Positions 18,166 to 25,633 of a stretch of DNA of 64,000 nucleotides are shown piece after piece. Below the pieces are notes generated by a model. It saw only the letters and a program-made list of their open reading frames with translations, was not told where the DNA came from and searched no databases. A program made the position numbers and the translations under genes. The DNA lies in the NCBI GenBank assembly GCA_017507325.1, contig JAFWBD010000012.1:1-64000 (forward strand). The letters run 5' to 3'. Source of the DNA: Clostridia bacterium (GTDB taxonomy: Bacteria > Bacillota > Clostridia > Oscillospirales > SIG627). Each line of letters begins with the position of its first letter. Position 1 is the first letter of the stretch.

Positions 18166-19095
18166 ATGATTTGCAATTCGATTCTGGATGCCATCGGCAA
18201 TACCCCCATCATTCGGCTCCGCCATTTGCCCGATCCCGAGGGGGCGGAAATTCTGGTGAAGTTTGAGGGGCTCGGTGTGGGTGGCTCCATTAAAACGAGA
18301 ACTGCATTCAATATGATTCTGGATGCGGAAAAGAAGGGTCTTGTGGGACCCGACACCGTGATCGTAGAGCCCACCAGCGGCAATCAAGGCATCGGGCTGG
18401 CTCTTGTGGGCGCGGTTCGCGGATATGCCGTCAAGATCATTATGCCGGATTCGGTGAGCATCGAGCGGAGAAAATTGGTGGAGCATTACGGTGCCGAGGT
18501 GATCCTGGTACACGATGCGGGCAACATCGGACTTTGCATTGAAGAATGCTTGGCGCTGGCTTTGAAAATGCGCCGCGAGGATCCCCGTGTTTTCGTGCCT
18601 CAGCAATTTGAAAATCCCGCCAATCCCGAGATCCAGCGCAATCAGACCGCCGCAGAGATTATCGAGCAGGTTTCCCGCCCCATTCACGGCTTTTGCTCCG
18701 GAATCGGAACGGGCGGAACCATCACGGGAATCGGTGAGGTGCTCAAGGGGCATAATCCCGATATGACCATTTGGGCGGTAGAGCCCGAAAACGCCGCCAT
18801 TTTGTCCGGCGGCTCCATCGGCACCCACGTTCAAATGGGCATCGGAGACGGGGTGATACCCGACATTCTCAATCAAAGCATCATTGACGACGTGTGCATC
18901 ATCGGCGATGAGGAGGCTTTGAAGACCTCCAAGGAATTGGCCTGCCGTGAGGGCATTATGTGCGGCATCTCCAGCGGAACCAACGTGGCCGCCGCCATTC
19001 GTTTGGCCAAAAAGCTCGGCAAGGGAAAGACCGTGGTGACGGTGCTTCCCGATACCGCAGAGCGTTATTTTTCCACTCCTCTTTTCGAGGATTGA
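18166..19095 (+). CDS. cysK: Cysteine synthase family PLP enzyme (O-acetylserine sulfhydrylase-like)
   Basis: A 309-aa fold-type II PLP enzyme that would form cysteine from O-acetylserine and sulfide. The PLP lysine is in GGSIKTRTAFNMILDAEKKG, the phosphate-cradle loop is FCSGIGTGGTITG, and the substrate loop reads PTSGNQGIGLA, where CysK usually has PTSGNTG, so one position differs. The C-terminus ends with VTVLPDTAERYFSTPLF, as in CysK. The ATG at 18166 is chosen because AAAGG lies 9 bases upstream and the promoter is at 18103-18131; a longer in-frame start would lie upstream of that promoter. It is monocistronic. Confidence 0.9.
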   Translation: MICNSILDAIGNTPIIRLRHLPDPEGAEILVKFEGLGVGGSIKTRTAFNMILDAEKKGLVGPDTVIVEPTSGNQGIGLALVGAVRGYAVKIIMPDSVSIERRKLVEHYGAEVILVHDAGNIGLCIEECLALALKMRREDPRVFVPQQFENPANPEIQRNQTAAEIIEQVSRPIHGFCSGIGTGGTITGIGEVLKGHNPDMTIWAVEPENAAILSGGSIGTHVQMGIGDGVIPDILNQSIIDDVCIIGDEEALKTSKELACREGIMCGISSGTNVAAAIRLAKKLGKGKTVVTVLPDTAERYFSTPLFED

Positions 19096-19107
19096 ATCGG
19101 CAAAAAG

Positions 19108-19144
19108 AAAAGCGCATTCCCGTTTTTTTCGGGAATGCGCTTTT
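19108..19144. terminator. Bidirectional terminator between cysK and the AraC-type gene
   Basis: A perfect 15-bp stem, AAAAGCGCATTCCCG / CGGGAATGCGCTTTT, with a T7 loop. Both outer ends give U-runs, so it can serve cysK (plus) and the convergent regulator gene (minus). Confidence 0.88.
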
Positions 19145-19157
19145 GAATTGATTCCGT

Positions 19158-20078
19158 TTATTTTTCATCTCCGGAGGAGAGAATGGACTTGACACTGGCG
19201 GCATATTCGGAGGGGGTCATCCCCGTGAGAGCCTTAAAGCGACGGGAGAAATAGTGAATGGAGGAAAAGGAAAGCTTGCGGGAGATTTCGGAGAAATTCA
19301 ATTTTTTCTCCCGAATCAGCTCCTTGGCCCGCTCGATCTTCATTCGCTGAAAATGCTGCATGGCTCCGCACCCCACCTTATGCTGGAACAGCTTCTGCAG
19401 GGAGGATTCGCTGATATAGAATTTTTTTTGAATATCCGCCGAACGCAGATCCTTCTCCAAATTTTCACGCAGATATTCGCAGATCCTGCGAAGGCGCTCC
19501 TCATCCTTGCGATTTTTAGAGCTCTCAGCCTCTTCGCCGTCTGATGAGTATCCGTCGGAATAGCGGCGGATCAGGGAGATCATCATTTCCTCCAGACGAA
19601 GACCCACCAGCTGCTCACTGCCGAAAACAGGGTTCTTTTTTCTTACGAGCTGAGCGGTGTACGGATCGCCAAAGGGTCCCTCGAAGGCCTCGGAGGCCGC
19701 CTCAATGATCCCCGCCATCAAGCTTTTTTCCAAGGAATTGCAGGGCAAGGCTCTTCCCGCAAGATCAAACAGTTCCTTTGAATCCGACGAAAAGGAAACG
19801 ATCACGGAATTGGGGGCACAGCTCCCGTTTCCTCGGACGTTGTGAAACTCCATAGGCTTATGTAAAAACAAAGAGCCCTGCGGCAGAACGAATTCCTTGG
19901 TATTGGCGGTGATCACCAATTCGTTTTTATCGGCATAGACAAATTCCCAAAAATCGTGCAATTCCCCCGGGAACGCAAAATCGATCACGTATTCGAAATA
20001 ATGTACCGAGATCACGTCGCTAACAGAAAAATCACGTTTTAAAATAGTTTTCTTATAATCCATTTCGTCAGTTCGCAT
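19158..20078 (-). CDS. AraC family transcriptional regulator
   Basis: A 306-aa regulator with an N-terminal cupin-like sensor domain (HDFWEFVYADKNELVI, then LHKPMEFHNVRG, a typical metal/sugar-binding pocket pattern). A C-terminal pair of helix-turn-helix motifs includes SESSLQKLFQHKVGCGAMQH and FSSIHYFSRRFKALTGMTPSEY. The start MRTDEMDYK is preferred (GAGG 6 bases upstream); a longer frame would start inside the promoter -35. It is divergent from nagA, so control of the nagA-ROK operon by an amino-sugar signal is likely (inference). Confidence 0.9.
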   Translation of the reverse strand: MRTDEMDYKKTILKRDFSVSDVISVHYFEYVIDFAFPGELHDFWEFVYADKNELVITANTKEFVLPQGSLFLHKPMEFHNVRGNGSCAPNSVIVSFSSDSKELFDLAGRALPCNSLEKSLMAGIIEAASEAFEGPFGDPYTAQLVRKKNPVFGSEQLVGLRLEEMMISLIRRYSDGYSSDGEEAESSKNRKDEERLRRICEYLRENLEKDLRSADIQKKFYISESSLQKLFQHKVGCGAMQHFQRMKIERAKELIREKKLNFSEISRKLSFSSIHYFSRRFKALTGMTPSEYAASVKSILSSGDEK

Positions 20079-20094
20079 CTCCTTCCTCATTATA

Positions 20095-20123
20095 ATCATA
20101 ATACACTTCGAAACAAATTTCAA
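20095..20123 (-). promoter_or_regulatory. Promoter of the AraC-type regulator
   Basis: Minus-strand TTGAAA (20123-20118), 17-base spacer, TATGAT (20100-20095). It lies just upstream of the chosen start at 20078. Confidence 0.6.
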
Positions 20124-20196
20124 GATGTTTCTTCATCATTTTTTAAAGAAAATACGCAAAAGCAACAATTATTTCTGTTTTTTGACGATAAAGCTG

Positions 20197-20205
20197 TGGT
20201 ACAAT
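20197..20205 (+). promoter_or_regulatory. Extended -10 promoter for nagA
   Basis: TG-G-TACAAT forms an extended -10. A TTGACG upstream (20182-20187) is only 12 bases away and is not a usable -35. Absence of a proper -35 fits a promoter that needs an activator, such as the divergent AraC-type protein. Confidence 0.5.
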
Positions 20206-20227
20206 GGTAGCGAAACGGAGGTTTGTT

Positions 20228-21310
20228 ATGAAACGTACTGTCATTCGAAACACCCTTTTTGGGGGAAAATACGTCAATCTTGTGATCGAGGACGGCGTAA
20301 TCGTTTCCATTGATCGGGAAAAGGGGCTTTCGGGCTTTGATGCCGACGGAAGAAGCGTAATTCCCGGTCTGATCGATACCCACGCCCACGGCTTTGTGGG
20401 GAAAGATACGCTGGACGGAGATTTTGAGGAGATCTGCCGCTTTCTTGCTTTGCGCGGCACCACCTCCTGGCTTCCCACCGCCATGTGCACCGATGCCGAC
20501 ACCTTAGAGGCGGTAACGGGACGGAAAACCGATTTTCCCGGCACGCAAATCCTCGGCTTTCATCTGGAGGGGCCTTATATTTCCGAAAAATTCAAGGGTG
20601 CACAAAACGAAAAATACATCAAGGATCCCGACTATGAGGAATTTTGCCGTTTTCACAAGGTGAAAAAGATCACGTTGGCTCCCGAACGCAGGGGATCTGC
20701 GGAATTCATCCGACGCATCAGCTCGGAGGGCGTGGCGGTATCCATCGGGCACAGCGATTGCGATTACGACACCGCCCTTCTCGCCTTTGACTGCGGTGCC
20801 TCCTGTCTGACGCACACCTTCAACACCATGCAGCCGCTTCACCACCGAAGACCCGGTCCCATCGGAGCGGCGATACAAAAGGGCGCTTACGCAGAGATCA
20901 TTGCCGATGGGATCCACGTCCATCCCGCCTCGTTCTTCGCGGCGCTCAAGCTCTTCGGACCCGAAAAGCTGATGCTGGTCAGCGATGCCATCCGCCCCGC
21001 CGGTCTCCCCGAGGGAACGGTATCCGATTCGGGAGGACTATCCGTCACCGTGGGAAAAGGCGCGGTCTATTTGACGGGAAGTGATACGCTTGCGGGGAGC
21101 TCCAGCACCCTTTGGGACTGCGTTCGCTCGGCAAGCCGTATGGGAGCCGGCTTTGAGGAGGCGATCAAAATGGCCAGCACCACTCCCGCCGAGCATCTGG
21201 GTCTGAAAAAGGGCCGTATTGCCGAGGGCTTTGACGGGGATCTTATTCTTTTGGACGACAAAAAGGAAATCAGCGAAGTATTCATCAAAGGAGAGAGAAT
21301 CGAAAAATGA
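20228..21310 (+). CDS. nagA: N-acetylglucosamine-6-phosphate deacetylase
   Basis: A 360-aa amidohydrolase that removes acetate from GlcNAc-6-P to give glucosamine-6-P. The metal and active-site residues are visible: IDTHAHG (His52, His54), FHLEGPY (Glu114), SIGHSD (His175), LTHTFNTM (His196), and catalytic Asp253 in LVSDAIRPAG. The ATG at 20228 has GGAGG 6 bases upstream. The stop overlaps the next gene as ATGA, so the ROK protein is translated in step with it. Confidence 0.94.
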   Translation: MKRTVIRNTLFGGKYVNLVIEDGVIVSIDREKGLSGFDADGRSVIPGLIDTHAHGFVGKDTLDGDFEEICRFLALRGTTSWLPTAMCTDADTLEAVTGRKTDFPGTQILGFHLEGPYISEKFKGAQNEKYIKDPDYEEFCRFHKVKKITLAPERRGSAEFIRRISSEGVAVSIGHSDCDYDTALLAFDCGASCLTHTFNTMQPLHHRRPGPIGAAIQKGAYAEIIADGIHVHPASFFAALKLFGPEKLMLVSDAIRPAGLPEGTVSDSGGLSVTVGKGAVYLTGSDTLAGSSSTLWDCVRSASRMGAGFEEAIKMASTTPAEHLGLKKGRIAEGFDGDLILLDDKKEISEVFIKGERIEK

Positions 21311-22680
21311 AGCTGTACGGAATCAATACCGATATCAAAATCAAGCCTGTTCTGGATCCCGAATTCATTCCCTTTTACCGTTGGGAGAAGGAATATCTGA
21401 AAACGGCAACCATCCCCTTTGCCTTCTCCATACTGCGGGAGAGAGGAAAGCGGGCGGTATTCAAGACTAAAATCCGTGAAGGCGAGGAATTTGCAGAGGC
21501 AAACCGCTATTACATTGAGCGAAAGATCAAGTTTTTCCTATGGGCCAAGGGCGGTTATGAAATCACCGTTTACGGCAATCGGGATATTTACGAATATGTG
21601 CGTTCCTGCTATGAGGTGGGCGGCAAACGGGAATTTGACCGTGATTTTATGAGCGGTGTCTACGACGCTCCCGTGACGGTCAAATTTCTTCCCGAATCCG
21701 CTCTTCCCGAGGAAAGGGATGAGGCCGTTCCCATCAGTCAAAATACCGCGGGATGCCGAATCGGCTTTGATGCGGGGGGAAGCGACCGAAAGGTCAGCGC
21801 CGTGATCGACGGAGAAACGGTTTATTCCGAGGAGGTGGTTTGGTTCCCCAAGACCGAATCCGACCCCGATTATCATTACAACGGGATCTTGGAGGCCTTC
21901 CGAGCAGCCGCCTCCAAAATGCCTCGGGTGGATGCCATCGGTGTCAGCTCCGCGGGAATTTACATTGACAACAAGACGCGAAACGCCTCGCTTTTCATTC
22001 GGGTCCCCAAGGAAAAGCGCTATAAGGTGGAGGATATCTACATCCGTGCCGCCCAAGAGATCGGTCCCGTTCCCTTGGTGGTGGCCAACGACGGTGACGT
22101 GACCGCCTTTGCGGGAGCCGTAGATCTGGAGGACAACGCCGTTTTGGGAATTGCCATGGGCACCAGCGAAGCGGGCGGATACGTGGACGAAAACGGCTGT
22201 CTGACCGGATGGCTGAATGAATTGGCCTTTTGTCCCGTGGATGCCAATCCCTCGGCGGCAAGGGACGAATGGAGCGGCGATATCGGTTGCGGCGCCTGCT
22301 ATTTTTCTCAGGATGCCGTCATCAAGCTCTCCCCTGCGGCGGGAATCACCCTTGACCCCGCCCTCTCCCCTGCCGAAAAGCTGAAGGCGGTTCAAGCCTT
22401 GGCCGAAGAGGGGCACCGCGGGGCGCTGGACATTTTCCGCAGCATCGGCATCTATCTCGGGCACAGCATTCCGCTGTACGCCTCGGTCTATACCCTGCGG
22501 CACGTATTGCTTTTGGGGCGAGTGGTCAGCGGCAAGGGCGGTGAGGAGATGCTCGCCTGCTGCAAAAAGGTGCTGGAGGAGGAATACCCCGATCTGAAGG
22601 TGAACGTAACCCTTCCGGGAGAAAAATTCCGCCGCTTGGGGCAAAGCGTTGCCGCCGCCTATTTACCCAAAATCGGATAA
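21307..22680 (+). CDS. ROK-family kinase-like protein with N-terminal extension
   Basis: A 457-aa protein. The ROK sugar-kinase domain starts about residue 150 with RIGFDAGGSDRKVSAVIDGE (phosphate 1 motif) and carries VVANDGDVTAFAGA (Asn261, catalytic Asp262) and AMGTSEAGGYV. The usual ROK zinc site is not intact: the ligand His of the GEIGH-type motif is Phe308 (NELAFCP), and only Cys328 and Cys331 remain of the Cys cluster. Residues 1-148 form an extra domain I do not recognise. Overlap with nagA suggests a GlcNAc, glucosamine or related sugar kinase. ROK membership is confident; the substrate is inferred from context. Confidence 0.8.
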   Translation: MKLYGINTDIKIKPVLDPEFIPFYRWEKEYLKTATIPFAFSILRERGKRAVFKTKIREGEEFAEANRYYIERKIKFFLWAKGGYEITVYGNRDIYEYVRSCYEVGGKREFDRDFMSGVYDAPVTVKFLPESALPEERDEAVPISQNTAGCRIGFDAGGSDRKVSAVIDGETVYSEEVVWFPKTESDPDYHYNGILEAFRAAASKMPRVDAIGVSSAGIYIDNKTRNASLFIRVPKEKRYKVEDIYIRAAQEIGPVPLVVANDGDVTAFAGAVDLEDNAVLGIAMGTSEAGGYVDENGCLTGWLNELAFCPVDANPSAARDEWSGDIGCGACYFSQDAVIKLSPAAGITLDPALSPAEKLKAVQALAEEGHRGALDIFRSIGIYLGHSIPLYASVYTLRHVLLLGRVVSGKGGEEMLACCKKVLEEEYPDLKVNVTLPGEKFRRLGQSVAAAYLPKIG

Positions 22681-22705
22681 AGCGCCGAATTCACATCAAA
22701 CTCTC

Positions 22706-22740
22706 GGGGAAGCGCAAAAAAGCGCTTCCCCTCTTTTTTC
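22706..22740 (+). terminator. Terminator of the nagA-ROK operon
   Basis: A 10-bp perfect stem GGGGAAGCGC / GCGCTTCCCC with an A6 loop, followed by TCTTTTTTC. It lies 25 bases past the stop. Confidence 0.9.
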
Positions 22741-22770
22741 GGAGAATTCCCGAGGAAAGAGAAAAAAGCA

Positions 22771-22800
22771 TTGACTTTACCGCTTCGGATATGATAGGAT
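22771..22800 (+). promoter_or_regulatory. Promoter of the GDPD-like gene
   Basis: TTGACT (22771-22776), 18-base spacer, TAGGAT (22795-22800). It places transcription start about 30 bases before the ATG at 22840. Confidence 0.6.
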
Positions 22801-22839
22801 AAGTTCGTCCATAAACATTGAATGAACGGAGGTTTTCCC

Positions 22840-24072
22840 ATGTTCGATCCCTATCGCCCTTATATGACCAAAACGCTTGAAACGCCTTTTTCGGATCACC
22901 CCATTGACAGCGTTTCCGCCGAAGCGCTTCTCCCCTTTTCTTCCGCAGGAGTTTTCACAAAAAGCTTTGACGTGACCGTGAAGGGAAAAGAGGAATTCCG
23001 CGAAATTTTCATCCTTTCCTCCACGGCAAAATATGAGTGTGCAAACGGCGGGATGCCTCTGATCCAGTTCCGCTTGATCGACAACGCGGGAGAGATCCTC
23101 TATTATTCTCCCGCCTATGAGATTGGCCATACCCGTGAATTTTACCGGAGAGAATGGCGAATTCCCCCCATCATTGATCGCTACGACACCCTTCGCATTT
23201 CCTTTTTCCTTCCCGAGGACTGCCGCCTTTACATCCGCGAGTTTAAGGTAAAACGTAACCACCGCATTCGCGAAGGAAACCTGGGCGTGCTTTACCACGC
23301 CCACGCCGGTGTACCGGGATACGCCCCCTCCAATACCGTCTTCGGCTTCCAGATGGCGGCGGAAATGGGCTTCACCAGCTGTATCACCATTCCGAAATTC
23401 ACCAAGGACGGTGTGGGCATTTGCTTCCACGACGATGACTCTGTCCGAAAGCTCGTTCGCTATGAGGACGGCTCCATGGTGCAGGAAGGCAGCCCCGATG
23501 ATAAGCCGATCTGTGACTTTACCTACGAGGAATTGATGAAATTTGACGTAGGCAGAAAAAAAAGCAGCATCTATACGGGTATGAAGATGCCCACACTGGA
23601 CGAATTTTTCCGTATCTGCTCCATGACGGGAATGGATCCCATCTTTTCCGTACACCCCGCGCTGACCCACGACGAATGGGAATACGTGCGTCATCTTCTG
23701 ATCAAGTACCGCTTATTGGAGCGCTTCCGGATCAAGGCAGGCAGTCCCTCCACCCAAAGGGTTGCCCGCGAGGTCTTTGACGACGATATCGGCGGATACA
23801 TTCTCATTCAGGGCGCAAAGAGCAATTGGGATCCTGCCGAGCAGGCAAAGGCTTGCCTTTTGGATCCCGCCCGTCACCGCGTCATTACCGAATACTTCGG
23901 AACCGCGCCCGAGGTTGAGGATAAGATCCGCCTGGCCAGAAGCGAGGGATTTTTCACCTCGGTTGCCGCCATGAAGGGCGGCGTCAGCGGCCCCGGAATG
24001 CGGATCCTGATGGATCTGGGCGTTTCGGAATTCACCCTGGATCACCATTGCTCTATGGGCTTGGATTGGTAA
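22840..24072 (+). CDS. Degenerate glycerophosphodiester phosphodiesterase-like protein
   Basis: A 410-aa cytoplasmic protein without a signal peptide. Residues 1-145 are a beta-rich region I do not recognise. From about 150 the order of GDPD motifs can be followed: HRG becomes HAG (155-157), PENT becomes PSNT (163-166), the ExD metal pair before TKDG becomes Ile182/Ile184, and HD is kept (His197-Asp198). The later PTLDEFFRI (251-259) is typical of GDPD, but the following metal Glu is lost in DPIFSVHP. Hydrolysis through the usual Ca/Mg site is therefore doubtful. The start at 22840 follows GGAGG by 7 bases. It is monocistronic, next to amino-sugar genes. Fold assignment is moderate; function unknown. 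Confidence 0.7.
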   Translation: MFDPYRPYMTKTLETPFSDHPIDSVSAEALLPFSSAGVFTKSFDVTVKGKEEFREIFILSSTAKYECANGGMPLIQFRLIDNAGEILYYSPAYEIGHTREFYRREWRIPPIIDRYDTLRISFFLPEDCRLYIREFKVKRNHRIREGNLGVLYHAHAGVPGYAPSNTVFGFQMAAEMGFTSCITIPKFTKDGVGICFHDDDSVRKLVRYEDGSMVQEGSPDDKPICDFTYEELMKFDVGRKKSSIYTGMKMPTLDEFFRICSMTGMDPIFSVHPALTHDEWEYVRHLLIKYRLLERFRIKAGSPSTQRVAREVFDDDIGGYILIQGAKSNWDPAEQAKACLLDPARHRVITEYFGTAPEVEDKIRLARSEGFFTSVAAMKGGVSGPGMRILMDLGVSEFTLDHHCSMGLDW

Positions 24073-24120
24073 AAAAAGCATTCTTCCTCCCGCCGACGGC
24101 ACAATAAAAGGCACAAAAAA

Positions 24121-24157
24121 GCGGCAGAGAACGGAGATTTTTCTCCGACTCTGCCGC
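24121..24157. terminator. Bidirectional terminator
   Basis: Stem GCGGCAGAG / CTCTGCCGC continued by an inner CGGAGA / TCTCCG stem, with AAAAAA before and TTTTT after. It serves the GDPD-like gene (plus) and the hemolysin III-like gene (minus). Confidence 0.88.
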
Positions 24158-24171
24158 TTTTTCCTTTCGTC

Positions 24172-24837
24172 TCACAAGACGTAGAAGAAGATCGCAAAAA
24201 AGTGCAAAATACAAGCAAACAAAACAAACAAATGAAACACGGAATGGACGTATTTGACGTGCTTTTTTTTGCCGAGCCCGTAAATGACCGCACCCACGGT
24301 ATACAAAACGCCGCCCAGAAAGATCATAAGCATTCCCGGGACCCCCACAGCCTCAATTGCCTTGGGTAAGCAGAACAAGATGCACCAGCCCATAGCAAGA
24401 TAAGAGATCATGGAAAAGACCTTGAATTTATGCATATTCACTGCGGTTAAGGTGATGGAAAGGATCGCACACGCCCACACAATGCCGAAGACGACCCACG
24501 CCAAAGCAAGAGACTCCTCCCGAAGCGCAACCAGCACAATGGGGGTATAGGTTCCCGCAATGAGCAGATAAATGGTGCAATGATCCATCACGCGGAACAC
24601 CTTTTTGGCTTTGACGGGAACCAGCCCGTGATAGAGACTTGACATCGTAAACAGCAAAATGATGGTGAAACCGTAAATGGCGGAGCTGACGATCCCCCAG
24701 GGATCCCCCTTCAAGGAGGCTCGGATCACACAAAGGGTCAGCGCCGCGATTCCGAGGGCGCCCCCCACAATATGGGTCACCATATTAAATATTTCTTCTC
24801 CGCGGGTATAGGCGGGCAACGGATGCTTTTCTTTCAA
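24172..24837 (-). CDS. Hemolysin III (YqfA/PAQR-like) family membrane protein
   Basis: A 221-aa protein with seven predicted membrane helices, of the HlyIII/PAQR family. Family residues are present: MSSLYHG near residue 67, DHC near 87, and the C-terminal HSVFHLFVLFACILHF histidines that form the metal site in this superfamily. The physiological role is not settled despite the hemolysin name. The start is TTG at 24837, supported by GGAGG 6 bases upstream and by a promoter just above; there is no better ATG. Confidence 0.88.
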   Translation of the reverse strand: MKEKHPLPAYTRGEEIFNMVTHIVGGALGIAALTLCVIRASLKGDPWGIVSSAIYGFTIILLFTMSSLYHGLVPVKAKKVFRVMDHCTIYLLIAGTYTPIVLVALREESLALAWVVFGIVWACAILSITLTAVNMHKFKVFSMISYLAMGWCILFCLPKAIEAVGVPGMLMIFLGGVLYTVGAVIYGLGKKKHVKYVHSVFHLFVLFACILHFFAIFFYVL

Positions 24838-24870
24838 GGTGTTCCTCCCGTATTTAGTTTCTAAAACTAT

Positions 24871-24898
24871 ATTATACGTTTTTTAAAGCTTTTGTCAA
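24871..24898 (-). promoter_or_regulatory. Promoter of the hemolysin III-like gene
   Basis: Minus-strand TTGACA (24898-24893), 16-base spacer, TATAAT (24876-24871). Confidence 0.8.
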
Positions 24899-24939
24899 GA
24901 GAAAAGATCCTCGAAAAAAAGAAAAAAATTCACTTCCTC

Positions 24940-24968
24940 TTGACGGAAAAAGACGGAAGGAGTATAAT
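24940..24968 (+). promoter_or_regulatory. Promoter of the phosphoribosyltransferase gene
   Basis: TTGACG (24940-24945), 17-base spacer, TATAAT (24963-24968). It is divergent from the hemolysin III promoter 40 bases away. Confidence 0.85.
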
Positions 24969-25006
24969 ATTCGGTGGAAAAAATCTCCCAAAGGAGGACT
25001 GTCCCC

Positions 25007-25570
25007 ATGCAGCTATATCACAGAATGAAAATTGCCGGTATTCAGCGCGATCTTCCCATTTGCAAGGTAAACGATTCTCTTTACATCGCCGGATTCGTTA
25101 TTTTCGGTGACGTTGAATTAACCGTTGCCACCGCAAAGGAACTGTTGAGCCGCATTCCCTTTGAGTACGACTATATGATGACCGCCGAGGCCAAGGGCAT
25201 CCCGCTGATCCACGAAATGGCCCGTCAAAGCGGCGTCAACAAATATTTTCTGGCACGCAAGGCACCCAAGCTTTATATGACGGGCGTTATGAGTGCCAGT
25301 GTTCGTTCCATTACCACCGCAAAGGAGCAGACTCTGTATCTGGATACTGCCGACGCCGAATTGATCCGCGGCAAGAAAATTCTTTTGGTGGACGACGTGA
25401 TCTCCACGGGAGAATCTCTCCACGCCTTGGAGGTTCTGGTGGAAAAGGCAGGCGGCAACATTGTGGGACGCTGTGCCATTTTGGCAGAGGGAGAGGCTCA
25501 AAGCCGCAAGGATCTGATCTATCTGGAGAAGCTCCCTTTATTCAACGAAAAAGGCGAAATTATCGGTTAA
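25007..25570 (+). CDS. Purine phosphoribosyltransferase (adenine PRT-like)
   Basis: A 187-aa type I PRTase. The PRPP-binding motif is KKILLVDDVISTGESLHALE (about 124-143), preceded by an Apt-like core with FEYDYMMTAEAKGIPLIHEMA. It probably converts a purine base plus PRPP to the nucleotide; adenine is most likely from overall similarity, xanthine possible. The ATG at 25007 follows AAGGAGG by 9 bases. It has its own promoter and terminator. Confidence 0.85.
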   Translation: MQLYHRMKIAGIQRDLPICKVNDSLYIAGFVIFGDVELTVATAKELLSRIPFEYDYMMTAEAKGIPLIHEMARQSGVNKYFLARKAPKLYMTGVMSASVRSITTAKEQTLYLDTADAELIRGKKILLVDDVISTGESLHALEVLVEKAGGNIVGRCAILAEGEAQSRKDLIYLEKLPLFNEKGEIIG

Positions 25571-25576
25571 ACGTTA

Positions 25577-25613
25577 CGGATCCCCTCGGCCCGCCTTGGG
25601 GATCCGTTTTTTC
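25577..25613 (+). terminator. Terminator after the phosphoribosyltransferase gene
   Basis: A 9-bp perfect stem CGGATCCCC / GGGGATCCG followed by TTTTTTCTTTTTTT. The downstream ABC gene starts 28 bases past the stem, so it relies on read-through or an unseen promoter. Confidence 0.9.
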
Positions 25614-25633
25614 TTTTTTTGAAAGGATCTGTT

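Noticed and set aside
20182-20205. A standard -35/-10 promoter for nagA using TTGACG
   Set aside because: The spacer to TACAAT is only 12 bases, too short for sigma-A; the extended -10 reading is better.
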